A DNA stretch of 64,000 nt from Mesorhizobium erdmanii USDA 3471. Its GTDB lineage: Bacteria > Pseudomonadota > Alphaproteobacteria > Rhizobiales > Rhizobiaceae. Below the pieces are notes generated by a model. The model worked only from the letters and a program-made list of their open reading frames with translations, did not search any database and was not told where the DNA came from. Below, one piece after another: positions 6,740 through 14,507 of the stretch (positions within the stretch are counted from its first letter, which is position 1; every line of letters starts with the position of its first letter). The DNA lies in NCBI RefSeq assembly GCF_000472705.1, contig NZ_AXAE01000005.1, positions 62,001 through 126,000 on the forward strand, given 5' to 3'. Both the position numbers and the translations under genes were made by a program.

Positions 6740-8107
6740 TCAAGCTCCCTTCCTGTAGGAGGACATTGCCATGTATTTTTCCGCCACCGGCCAGTTGGCG
6801 GCGCGCGAGGCTTCCTGCATGCATTCGATCAATGCCGCCCCCTCGGTCGGCTGGCGATGCGCCTTCATGTCGCCGTCGCGATAGGCGTTGATGAAGCGGA
6901 ATTCGAGCGGGTCCATGCCGATCAGCCGGGCCAGCTTGTCCATCTGCACCTCCAGCGCGAAGTCGCCGATGGTGACGCCGAAGCCGCGCATGGCGGAGGA
7001 GGGGGTGCGGTTGGTGTAGACGCAGTAGGTGTCGATCCAGACATTGGGGATGGTGTAGGGCCCGGGATAGTGCCCCGCACCCTTCTGCGCGCCATAGGGC
7101 GAGTGGCGCGAATAAGCGCCGGCATCGGTGTAGCCGGTGACTTTTCGCGCGACGATGCGGCCGTCCTTCATGACACCGTCCTTGATGACGACCTTCTCCG
7201 CGGCGCGGGGCGAAGAGATCTGCATCTCTTCCTCGCGGCTGTAGATGAAGGAGACGGGCCGGCCGGTGAGCTTGGCACCGAGAATGGCGATCGGCTCGAC
7301 GATGACGTCGACCTTGCCGCCAAAGCCGCCGCCGACGGTGCCGCCAACGAAATGCAGTTTCGAGCCCGGCATCTGCAGGATGATCGAGGCGTTGTCGAGG
7401 GTGAAGAACATCGCCTGGGTGTTGGTGTAGCAGGTGAAGCGGTCATTGCCCTCGGGGGCGACGACACAACCGGTCGTCTCGGTCGGCGCGTGCTCGATCG
7501 GCGAGGACTGGTAGCTTTGCTCCAGCACGTGGTCGGCGCCGGCAAAGCCCGCCTCGACATCGCCGAAGCGCACCTTGCGGCATTCGCCGCTGTCATAGAG
7601 ATAGTAGTTCTGGCCGTGATATTCGTTGACCAGCGGTGCGCCTGGCTTCAGCGCTTCCTCCATGTCGAAGACTGCCGGCAGCACTTCATAGTCGACCTTG
7701 ACCTTGGCGGCGGCCTCTTGCGCGGCGCGCTCGGTTTCGGCCAGCACCGCCACCACGGCCTCGCCCTTCCAGCGCACCTTGCCGTCGGCCAGCACCGTTT
7801 CGTCCTCCGGGCCGATCTGGATCAGGATCAGGATGGTGTAGACATTGTGCGGCACGTCCTTGGCGGTCAGCACTCGAACCACGCCCGGATGCCTTTCCGC
7901 CTCCGAGGTGTCGATCGAGCGGATGCGGGCATGGTGATGCGGGCTGCGCACCATCTTCAGGTGCAGCATGCCGGGAAAGTTGCGGTCGGCGAAATAGGCG
8001 GTCTTGCCGGTGACATGGCCGGGTGAGTCCGAACGCGGCCGTGGCTGGCCGATCTCGTGCAGATCGTCCTTGCGGACATCGGCGAAGTAATTCTTGCGCA
8101 ATTCCAT
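6740..8107 (-). CDS. Molybdenum hydroxylase large subunit, N-terminal half (separate gene)
   Basis: A 455-residue protein with the N-terminal a/b-hammerhead domain (PGHVTGKTAYFADRNFPGML near residue 25) and the first molybdopterin-binding domain, with GGTVGGGFGGK near residue 255 and SSAMRGFG near 365. The Cys motif of form I CO dehydrogenase (AYxCSFR) and the form II AYRGAGR are both absent; MRGFG is closer to the xanthine, nicotinate and aldehyde oxidases. The protein ends at the natural domain linker. ATG at 8107 is chosen; the longer frame is a shadow of the FeS gene. It should pair with the C-terminal half, the 2Fe-2S and FAD subunits to hydroxylate a heterocycle or aldehyde that is not identifiable here. 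Confidence 0.85.
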   Translation of the reverse strand: MELRKNYFADVRKDDLHEIGQPRPRSDSPGHVTGKTAYFADRNFPGMLHLKMVRSPHHHARIRSIDTSEAERHPGVVRVLTAKDVPHNVYTILILIQIGPEDETVLADGKVRWKGEAVVAVLAETERAAQEAAAKVKVDYEVLPAVFDMEEALKPGAPLVNEYHGQNYYLYDSGECRKVRFGDVEAGFAGADHVLEQSYQSSPIEHAPTETTGCVVAPEGNDRFTCYTNTQAMFFTLDNASIILQMPGSKLHFVGGTVGGGFGGKVDVIVEPIAILGAKLTGRPVSFIYSREEEMQISSPRAAEKVVIKDGVMKDGRIVARKVTGYTDAGAYSRHSPYGAQKGAGHYPGPYTIPNVWIDTYCVYTNRTPSSAMRGFGVTIGDFALEVQMDKLARLIGMDPLEFRFINAYRDGDMKAHRQPTEGAALIECMQEASRAANWPVAEKYMAMSSYRKGA

Positions 8108-8118
8108 TCTTTGCCCCC

Positions 8119-8601
8119 TCAGGCCGCGTTCTGCGAATTGGCTCGGGCAGCGGTCAGCACCGCCTGGATGATCGGCTCGTAGCCGGTGCAGCGGCAGATG
8201 TTGCCCGACAGCGCCTCGACCACCTCGTCGCGGCTGGGGTTGGGCGTGTGGTCGAGCAGCACCTTGGCGGCCATGATCATGCCTGGCGTGCAGAAGCCGC
8301 ATTGCGTGGCGAAAGTGTCGAGAAAAGCGCGCTGCAGCGGATGCAGCACGCCGCCTTCGGCGAGGCCCGATGTCGTGGTGATGGCGGTGCCGTTGCAGGT
8401 CTCGGCGAGCGTCAGGCAGGAGAGCCTCAGTTCGCCGTCGACGATGACCGAGCAGGCGCCGCAGGTGCCTTGCTGGCAGCCGCCCTTCGGCGAGGTGTCG
8501 CCGATCTTGTCGCGCAAGGCGTTGAGCAGCGTCGTGCCGCTGTCGATGAATTCGGCTTTTTCGGAGCCGTTGAGCGTGAATTGAACCGGGACCTTCGCCA
8601 T
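8119..8601 (-). CDS. 2Fe-2S subunit of molybdenum hydroxylase (CoxS-like)
   Basis: A 160-residue electron-transfer subunit with two [2Fe-2S] clusters. The plant-type ferredoxin cluster uses C42, C47, C50 and C62 (GCQQGTCGAC). The second cluster uses C101, C104, C136 and C138 (CGFC and CRC). The length is normal for the family. It passes electrons from the molybdenum centre to FAD. It lies 11 bases upstream of the large-subunit gene and downstream of the FAD subunit, a common order for CoxMSL-type operons. A GGAGG-like site precedes the ATG. Confidence 0.92.
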   Translation of the reverse strand: MAKVPVQFTLNGSEKAEFIDSGTTLLNALRDKIGDTSPKGGCQQGTCGACSVIVDGELRLSCLTLAETCNGTAITTTSGLAEGGVLHPLQRAFLDTFATQCGFCTPGMIMAAKVLLDHTPNPSRDEVVEALSGNICRCTGYEPIIQAVLTAARANSQNAA

Positions 8602-8662
8602 GTTTCCTCCTTGCGCGTCCGCCCGAAGGATCGGACAGACGCGCGCCCCCCAACTTGTGATT

Positions 8663-9457
8663 TCAACTCAGCAGCAGCCGGCCGAGATGGACCGGCAGCA
8701 CTTCAGCGCGATACCAGGCGCTGGCGATCGGATCGGTGATAGGCGTGGTGCCTTCGGCGGCGGCGGCCAGTGCCGGTGCGATGCCGTTCCGGTCAAGCGT
8801 CTTTCCCTTGAGCGCCTCTTCCGCCGCCTTGGCACGCACCGGCCGGTCGGCCATGCAGCCAAGCGCGATCCGCGCCGAGGAGACGGTGCCGTCGGCCGCT
8901 TGTTCGATGACGGCGGCAATGCTCAGCACCGAAACGCCCTTGGGCTTGATGCGCGACACTTTCAGGAAGCGGAAGCCGTCAGCCTTCGGCAGCGTGAAGC
9001 CGACTGACGTGACGATGGCACGACTGCTGTCCCGCCCGGAGAGAAAAGCCTCGATGGGCAATTCGCCGTCATCCGTGGTGATGGTGGCGTCGAGTGCCAG
9101 CAAGGCCACGGCGAAGTCGCCATAGGGCGCCGGCGCGAACAGATTGCCGCCGACGGTCGCCATGTTGCGGACCGCCGGACCACCGACGGCCCGCGCGGCC
9201 TTGGCGAGGGCGCCGAGTTCCGGATGACGGGCGACCGCCGCCATAGTCACCGAGGCGCCGATGCGGATCTTGCCGGCAGCGACCGCGATGGCCGACAAGG
9301 CCGGGTCGGTCAACCTGACAAGGCCGGAAACCGCGACATCGCCTTCATTGGCGGCGCGGACGACCAGCGTGCCGCCGCCGAGATAACGGGTGCCCTGAGC
9401 CTTCAGCGCCGCATTGGCGTCCCTCACCGTTGCAAAAGTCTGCAGTGCCAGCGCCAT
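8663..9457 (-). CDS. FAD subunit of molybdenum hydroxylase (CoxM-like)
   Basis: A 264-residue FAD-binding subunit of the CO/xanthine dehydrogenase family. The flavin-binding loop GGGTLVV is at about residues 26-32 and the second motif ATVGGNLFAPAPYGDF is near 110. The C-terminal CO_deh_flav_C domain carries the substrate-channel side. The start at 9457 (MALALQTF) follows a GGGAGCGGG stretch; the longer frame is a shadow of the SRPBCC gene. It should accept electrons from the 2Fe-2S subunit encoded next. The length is at the short end of the family, which is usually 265-290 residues. Confidence 0.88.
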   Translation of the reverse strand: MALALQTFATVRDANAALKAQGTRYLGGGTLVVRAANEGDVAVSGLVRLTDPALSAIAVAAGKIRIGASVTMAAVARHPELGALAKAARAVGGPAVRNMATVGGNLFAPAPYGDFAVALLALDATITTDDGELPIEAFLSGRDSSRAIVTSVGFTLPKADGFRFLKVSRIKPKGVSVLSIAAVIEQAADGTVSSARIALGCMADRPVRAKAAEEALKGKTLDRNGIAPALAAAAEGTTPITDPIASAWYRAEVLPVHLGRLLLS

Positions 9458-9468
9458 CGCCCGCTCCC

Positions 9469-9912
9469 TCAGCTCTGGCCGGCAAAATGGCTCTTCAGGG
9501 CGTTGAAGCCGCCCTGGAAGACATTGGCGCCCATGCCGGCGGCGATCTTGTCGGCCTCTTCTGGGGCAGCGTCGAAGCTGGCGGTCCATTCGGCATAGGT
9601 GCGGTCGCCATCGGTGACGCGGCGCAATTGCAGCGTCGCCTTGTGGTTGGTGAGCGGCTGCGGCGTTTCCAGGATGGAATAGCTGACGAGGAAGTTCTCG
9701 TCGGAGAAGTCGAGCAGCTTTTCACGGATGCGCGCGCCGCTGGCGAGTTCGAAATTGCGCACGCAGCCGATCGTTCCGGCATCCTTGCCGTCCTCGATAT
9801 GGCTCTCGACCATGCGAGGATGCCAGCCCGGCAGGCCGTTGAAGTCGCGTATGCGTGCCCAGACCTTTTCGACCGGCGCGTCGATGACGCTGGAGATGGT
9901 GACTTTTGCCAT
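9469..9912 (-). CDS. SRPBCC-family protein, CoxG-like
   Basis: A 147-residue protein of the START/Bet v1-like SRPBCC superfamily, with the typical opening ISSVIDAPVEKVWARIRDF and W/P-rich first helix. Members named CoxG occur in cox clusters and are thought to bind hydrophobic ligands or anchor the enzyme at the membrane. The start MAKVTIS at 9912 is chosen; the longer frame runs into the promoter. It is the first gene of the operon, 11 bases before the FAD subunit. Exact role unknown. Confidence 0.75.
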   Translation of the reverse strand: MAKVTISSVIDAPVEKVWARIRDFNGLPGWHPRMVESHIEDGKDAGTIGCVRNFELASGARIREKLLDFSDENFLVSYSILETPQPLTNHKATLQLRRVTDGDRTYAEWTASFDAAPEEADKIAAGMGANVFQGGFNALKSHFAGQS

Positions 9913-9973
9913 AGGACGTTCCCTTGCCAATGCGACAGCTGGGCTAGGGTAGGGCGGCGGCAACGGCGGCGCT

Positions 9974-10030
9974 TATCAAAGCGTCTCGTGTGCGTATCAA
10001 GGAGTCTGAAAAAGCGGGGAGTCTGAAAAA
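9974..10030 (-). promoter_or_regulatory. Direct-repeat operator before the hydroxylase operon
   Basis: On the minus strand AGAC-NNN-TTGATA occurs twice, 21 bases apart (plus-strand TATCAA-agc-GTCT at 9974 and TATCAA-gga-GTCT at 9995). A third partial copy, GGGAGTCTGAAAAA, is at 10017-10030. Direct half-sites spaced by two helical turns, about 60-85 bases before the first ATG, are typical of AraC-family activators, and the gene just upstream encodes one. Confidence 0.45.
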
Positions 10031-10044
10031 CCGGCTGCTGGAGT

Positions 10045-10869
10045 TCAGGCCGTGGCCCGTGCGGCCTCGCGGTAGAGCGTCGGCGGCACGCCGACATGGT
10101 CGCGGAAGAAGCGCGAGAAATTGCCCTGCGTGGTGAAGCCGAGATTGCAGGCGACCGAGATCAGCGGCTCCTGCGACCACTGCAACTGCCGTACCGCTTC
10201 TTCCATGCGCAGCGTGTTCCAGTAGACATTGGGCGTCAGATTGGTCTGTTCCTTGAACAGGGCGAAGAAATGCGGCCGCGACAGGCCGACGCTGCGCGCC
10301 ACATCGTCGAAGGAGATGCGCTCGCAGACATTGGCTCGCATCAGCTGGATCGCCTTGCGGACGCGGAAATCCTGCATGGTGTTGATGCGGATGCGCTCCT
10401 GCGGCGCCGACGCATCGGCGGCATCGAGCACGGAATCGATGAAGCGCTCGATCTCGTAGTTGGCAACGTCGTCGACGCTTTCATTGTCGGTCAGATGGTC
10501 GAGCAGGCTGGCGGCGGCCTGGTGCAGCCAGGGCTCCAGCGCGATCGCCGCCTGCGAAAACAGCGGCGCGGAGGAGGGCAGGTCGCGGCGCCGGCGTGCC
10601 CAGTCCGCATCGATGTAGAAGGCGAGGAACAGGCCCGGCCTGCCATTTTGCGACAGGACGTGGCTGTGCGGCTGGAAGGAATTGATGCCGGCGGCGGTGC
10701 AGGGTCCAAGCTTGACTGTCTCGCGGCCGATTGTCATCTCGCCGGCGGTGCCTTCGAGCCAGATGATCAGATGCGCCTCGACATGGGCATGGGTGACGAA
10801 GTCGCTCACGACATTCAGGACAGAAACATGTCCGAACCGGCCCCAGTAGAGCCTGATCGCTTCCGTCAT
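10045..10869 (-). CDS. AraC-family transcriptional regulator
   Basis: A 274-residue regulator with an N-terminal cupin-like sensor (HVEAHLIIWLEGTAGEMTIG near residue 29) and a C-terminal double helix-turn-helix. The first helix-turn-helix is ISFDDVARSVGLSRPHFFAL; the second is ISVACNLGFTTQGNFSRFFR, followed by the family signature GVPPTLYR. ATG at 10869 (MTEAIRLYW) is chosen over an upstream start because the extension is poorly coding. It is transcribed toward the hydroxylase operon and probably activates it through the direct repeats in between. The ligand is unknown, probably the hydroxylase substrate. Confidence 0.88.
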   Translation of the reverse strand: MTEAIRLYWGRFGHVSVLNVVSDFVTHAHVEAHLIIWLEGTAGEMTIGRETVKLGPCTAAGINSFQPHSHVLSQNGRPGLFLAFYIDADWARRRRDLPSSAPLFSQAAIALEPWLHQAAASLLDHLTDNESVDDVANYEIERFIDSVLDAADASAPQERIRINTMQDFRVRKAIQLMRANVCERISFDDVARSVGLSRPHFFALFKEQTNLTPNVYWNTLRMEEAVRQLQWSQEPLISVACNLGFTTQGNFSRFFRDHVGVPPTLYREAARATA

Positions 10870-11025
10870 GGGTACATCCTCCCGCAAGCGACTGGCCTCC
10901 CTTCGCCTGCATCGAGGATTGTGCGGCCGGTTTTTGGTTTCCGTCAAGGCATTGGCTGTTGGCTGGCGCCCATGGCCGGCAGCCCCAGCCGATTTTCAGA
11001 CTGAGCGATAGGCACCGGAACGAAT

Positions 11026-11072
11026 AGCGCTTCGGCACTTTCCTTTCCCACAAGCGGTGAAGGAAAGGCGCT
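11026..11072 (-). terminator. Hairpin after the ABC permease gene
   Basis: CTTTCCTT at 11038-11045 pairs with AAGGAAAG at 11060-11067, and the outer AGCGC/GCGCT arms add a second stem. It lies just past the stop of the minus-strand permease gene. It lacks a U-run and may serve as a terminator or 3'-end stabiliser. Confidence 0.4.
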
Positions 11073-11078
11073 TGGATG

Positions 11079-12077
11079 TCAGTCGCTGCGCCTGAAATTG
11101 CGGATGCGGTCGAACAGCACGGCCATCAGGATGGCGCCGCCGATGAAGACACCTTGCCAGAAGGCGTTGATGCCGAGCAGGCCGAGGCTGTTGCGAATGA
11201 CCTCGATGAGGGCCGCGCCGACAATGGCGCCGAAGGCGGTGCCGACGCCGCCGGCGAGATTGGCGCCGCCAATGACGGTGGCGGCGATGACCTGCAGCTC
11301 CATGCCGGTGCCGAGATTGGTGGTGACGGCGCCCAGCCATCCGGTCTGGATGATGCCGGCAATGCCGGCCGACAGCGCCGAGATCATGTAGACGGCGACC
11401 TTGATCTGCTTCACGGGAACGCCGGTCAGCGTCGCCGCGTGCTCGTTGCCGCCAATGGCGAAGATGTGCCGGCCGAACTTGGTCCAGCGCAGGATGAAGC
11501 CGGTTATCAGCGCCAAAACGATCATGTAGAGCACCGGATTAGCGATGCCGAACACCCAGGCGCCGCCGCCGAGCGCCAACAGCTTGTCGTGATCCGGCCC
11601 GAACTGGAAGACCACGGTGTTGTTTGAAGCGACCATGGCCAGGCTGCGGGCGATCGACAGCATGCCGAGCGTCACCACGAAGGGCGGAAAGCCGAGATAG
11701 GCGATCAGGACCCCGTTGAAACCGCCTATCACGAGCGCGGTGATGATCGTGGCCAGGATGCCGATCTCGATCGAATAACCTGCATGCATGGTGACGGCCA
11801 GCACCATCGAGCACAGACAAAGCACCGAGCCGACCGACAAATCGATGCCGCCGGTGATGATGACGAAGGTCATGCCGAGCGCGACGATGGCGACAAAGGT
11901 GATGTTGCGGGTGATGTTGTAGAGGTTCTTCGACGTTGCGAAGGCGTCGGTGGCGAACGACAGGAAAATGCAGGCAAGGATGACGGCGATCACCACCCAG
12001 AAGGTCTGGGTGGAGAACAGCCGCGACAGGAAACTGTGCTGCTTCTGTGCGATCGTCTGGTCAAGGGTGACTGCCAT
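11079..12077 (-). CDS. ABC transporter permease, RbsC-type
   Basis: A 332-residue inner-membrane permease of the ribose/xylose class (BPD_transp_2), with about nine hydrophobic segments. The conserved stretch FVIITGGIDLSVGSVLCLCS is near residue 77, GLNG-like FNGVLIAYLGFPPFVVTLG near 125, and the C-terminal GGANLAGGVGTAFGAIVG near 270. It forms the membrane channel for a monosaccharide-like substrate with the ATPase upstream and the divergent binding protein. A 61-base gap separates it from the ATPase gene. Full family length. Confidence 0.9.
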   Translation of the reverse strand: MAVTLDQTIAQKQHSFLSRLFSTQTFWVVIAVILACIFLSFATDAFATSKNLYNITRNITFVAIVALGMTFVIITGGIDLSVGSVLCLCSMVLAVTMHAGYSIEIGILATIITALVIGGFNGVLIAYLGFPPFVVTLGMLSIARSLAMVASNNTVVFQFGPDHDKLLALGGGAWVFGIANPVLYMIVLALITGFILRWTKFGRHIFAIGGNEHAATLTGVPVKQIKVAVYMISALSAGIAGIIQTGWLGAVTTNLGTGMELQVIAATVIGGANLAGGVGTAFGAIVGAALIEVIRNSLGLLGINAFWQGVFIGGAILMAVLFDRIRNFRRSD

Positions 12078-12138
12078 TATCGACCTTTCCTGCCGGCGGC
12101 GACACGCGCCAGCCTGGTGAAATCCGGATTAGCCGCGC

Positions 12139-12882
12139 TCACGAGACCTGCTCGATGGCGCCGGTGATGAGCCCGGTGACCTCCTCGGGCGAGCTCGATG
12201 CGATCGTCTTGTCGGCGACCTTGCGTCCGCGCCGCATGACGATGACGCGGTCGGCGACGTCGAACACGTCGGGCATGCGGTGGCTGATCAGCACCACCGC
12301 GATACCCTGGTCGCGCAGATGGCGGATCAGGTTGAGCACTTCGGCTACCTGCCTGACCGAGATCGCCGCCGTCGGTTCGTCCATCAGCACGATCTTGGCC
12401 TGCGAAAGCATGGTCCGGGCGATGGCGACCGCCTGGCGCTGGCCGCCCGACATCTGCTTGACGAGATCGCGCGGCCGGGTCTCGGATTTCAGTTCGGCAA
12501 AGAGCTGGCCGGCGCGTTTGTACATGGCGGCGTAGTCGAGGATGCGGAATGGGCCGACGCCGCGCCGCAACTCACGGCCAAGATAGACATTGGCCGCGGC
12601 CGTCAGATTGTTGCAGAGCGCCAGATCCTGGTGGACGATCTCGATGCCGTGCTGGCGGGCCTCAGCCGGCTTGTTCAGGATCAATTCCTTGCCGTCCATG
12701 CGCATGGTGCCATGGCTCGCGTGGAAATTGCCGGCGATCATCTTGACCAGCGTCGACTTGCCCGCGCCATTGTCGCCCATCAAGCCGACGACCTGGCCGG
12801 GTTCGATCGACAGCGACACGTCGTTGACCGCCTGGATGGCGCCGAAATGCTTCGAGATATTGGTGAGTTCGAGAACCGCCAC
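12139..12882 (-). CDS. ABC transporter ATP-binding protein, single NBD, sugar type
   Basis: A 247-residue ATPase with Walker A GDNGAGKST near residue 36, signature MSGGQRQ near 140 and Walker B IVLMDEPTAA near 162. RbsA-type ATPases of sugar importers usually carry two NBDs in about 500 residues; this one has one, as in several rhizobial systems, so it probably works as a homodimer. The start is a GTG at 12882 (VAVLELTN), preceded by GGGGAGG about 10 bases upstream; the longer ATG frame runs into the promoter region. It powers the permease downstream and the divergent binding protein. Confidence 0.88.
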   Translation of the reverse strand: MAVLELTNISKHFGAIQAVNDVSLSIEPGQVVGLMGDNGAGKSTLVKMIAGNFHASHGTMRMDGKELILNKPAEARQHGIEIVHQDLALCNNLTAAANVYLGRELRRGVGPFRILDYAAMYKRAGQLFAELKSETRPRDLVKQMSGGQRQAVAIARTMLSQAKIVLMDEPTAAISVRQVAEVLNLIRHLRDQGIAVVLISHRMPDVFDVADRVIVMRRGRKVADKTIASSSPEEVTGLITGAIEQVS

Positions 12883-13031
12883 CAGCCTATAGCCTCCCCA
12901 TGCCTTGCCGCCTGCCTGGTTCCAGGTCGCGGCTCTCACATCGTGCTCCCCATTCCTCCCGGAAGCAACGTTGACGGGCATTTACGCGAATGGCCGCGCG
13001 GGCGTCAATTGTCGGATCGGCAAGAAGCATG

Positions 13032-13087
13032 TATTTGTCAGACGAATAGCGACATATGGTTCCGAAAAATCCGTTTTGTAGGACAAA
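13032..13087. promoter_or_regulatory. Two FadR-type operators in the divergent importer promoter
   Basis: TATTTGTCAGACGAATA at 13032-13048 and TTTGTAGGACAAA at 13075-13087 both fit the TNGTNNNACNA consensus of FadR-subfamily GntR regulators. Their centres are about 41 bases apart, close to four helical turns. They lie between the minus-strand ATPase gene and the plus-strand binding-protein gene. A matching perfect palindrome lies at 16314-16328. The likely binder is one of the two GntR proteins nearby. Confidence 0.55.
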
Positions 13088-13331
13088 TAGCATTGACGTT
13101 GGCGCCGCGCCGTTATTAGTTGATGGTCGGAGAAAGATATCTGGTCCCGAGCCGTTGTTGCCGGGACCGGCGGGAGGTTACCGGCTGTTCCGGCATGTCG
13201 TCGGTCCGGCCGTATCTGAAAATGCTCATCGGCCTTTGCCTGGCGGCACGAGCGTTGGCTCTGCCATCTCGCATCTGGTCGGTTTGTGTGGCGGGCACGC
13301 CGTGTCCGTCTGTTTCCAAGGGAGGATTGAC

Positions 13332-14324
13332 ATGAGGAAAACAGTATTGCTCGCCGCCGTCGCCGCCATGGCGCTGGGCGCCGGGCCGGCTTTGGCCAAG
13401 AAGCAGCTCGTCATCGTGGTGAAAGGTCTCGACAATCCGTTCTTCGAGGCCATCCACCAGGGCTGCGAGAAGTGGAACAAGGAAAACGCCAGCTCGGAAT
13501 ATGAATGCTTCTACACCGGCCCGGCGTCGACTTCCGACGAAGCCGGCGAGGCGCAGATCGTCCAGGATATGCTGAGCAAGGCCGACACGGTGGCGATGGC
13601 GATTTCGCCATCCAACGCGCCGCTGATCGCGCAGACGATCAAGACCGCCAATCCGACGATCCCGATCATGACCGTCGATGCCGACCTGGCCAAGGCCGAC
13701 GCGGCTTTGCGCAAGACCTATCTCGGCACCGACAACTACCTGATGGGCAAGAAGATCGGTGAGTACATCAAGAAGGCCAAGCCGAAGGGCGGCACGATCT
13801 GCACTATTGAAGGCAACCCGGCGGCCGACAACATCCTGCGCCGCGCGCAAGGCATGCGTGACGCGCTGACGGGCAAGGAAGGCCTCGCGGCACTTGCCGG
13901 CGAAGGCGGCTGGACGGAAGTCGCGGGCTGCCCGGTGTTCACCAATGATGACGGCGCCAAGGGCGTGCAGGCGATGACCGACATCCTCGCCGCCAACCCC
14001 AAGCTCGATGCATTCGGCATCATGGGTGGCTGGCCGCTGTTCGGCGCACCTCAGCCTTATCGCGACCTGATCGGACCTCTGAAGGATCGTCTGGCAAAGA
14101 ACGACTTCGTCATCGGTGCCGCCGACACGATCGGCGACGAGGTGGCGATCGCCCGGGATGGCCTGGTCACTGCGCTGGTCGGCCAGCGGCCCTTCGAAAT
14201 GGGCTACAAGGCGCCATCGGTGATGATCGACCTGATCGAAGGCAAGAAGAAGGTCGAAGATCCGGTCTTCACCGGTCTCGACGAATGCACCAAGGACACG
14301 GTCGACACCTGCATCCAGAAGTAA
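13332..14324 (+). CDS. ABC transporter substrate-binding protein, ribose/xylose type
   Basis: A 330-residue periplasmic binding protein of the RbsB/XylF class. The Sec signal peptide is residues 1-22 (ending ALA before KKQLVIVV). The family 4 layout is clear: VVKGLDNPFFEAIHQGCEKW near residue 28, AMAISPSNAPLIAQTIK near 90, and PIMTVDADL near 113. GGAGG lies 8 bases before the ATG. It is divergent from the ATPase and permease genes, with the FadR-type sites between. It likely delivers a sugar, polyol or sugar acid that the dehydrogenases downstream metabolise. Substrate not determinable. Confidence 0.9.
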   Translation: MRKTVLLAAVAAMALGAGPALAKKQLVIVVKGLDNPFFEAIHQGCEKWNKENASSEYECFYTGPASTSDEAGEAQIVQDMLSKADTVAMAISPSNAPLIAQTIKTANPTIPIMTVDADLAKADAALRKTYLGTDNYLMGKKIGEYIKKAKPKGGTICTIEGNPAADNILRRAQGMRDALTGKEGLAALAGEGGWTEVAGCPVFTNDDGAKGVQAMTDILAANPKLDAFGIMGGWPLFGAPQPYRDLIGPLKDRLAKNDFVIGAADTIGDEVAIARDGLVTALVGQRPFEMGYKAPSVMIDLIEGKKKVEDPVFTGLDECTKDTVDTCIQK

Positions 14325-14334
14325 CCGCAATGCC

Positions 14335-14357
14335 GGGGCGCCTTTCCTGGGCGCCCC
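14335..14357 (+). terminator. Hairpin terminator after the binding-protein gene
   Basis: GGGGCGCC and GGCGCCCC form a perfect 8-bp GC stem with a 7-base loop, 10 bases after the stop. No strong U-run follows. Confidence 0.5.
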
Positions 14358-14443
14358 GCCCATTCCCTCAGTGACAAGGACAGGCAGCATTGTCGGGGCG
14401 CAGGTTCCGGCTTGACGTGTTCGTGCGTCTTGCCATTCGGCAT

Positions 14444-14486
14444 GACAATGCGGGGACGGACAATTCCGGACAATTTCCCAGACAAA
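14444..14486 (+). promoter_or_regulatory. Array of GACAA half-sites before the first GntR gene
   Basis: GACAAT at 14444, 14459 and 14469 and GACAAA at 14481 occur as four direct copies within 43 bases. The same half-site forms the palindrome at 16314-16328. They lie immediately upstream of the GntR start at 14508, suggesting autoregulation. Confidence 0.35.
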
Positions 14487-14507
14487 TTTGCCTACGCCGG
14501 AACGAAG

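Noticed and set aside
6720..6760. Frameshift in a single large-subunit gene
   Set aside because: The stop and start are separated by one base with a well-placed Shine-Dalgarno for the second gene, and the break is at a domain linker. A natural split is preferred, although a database comparison would settle it.
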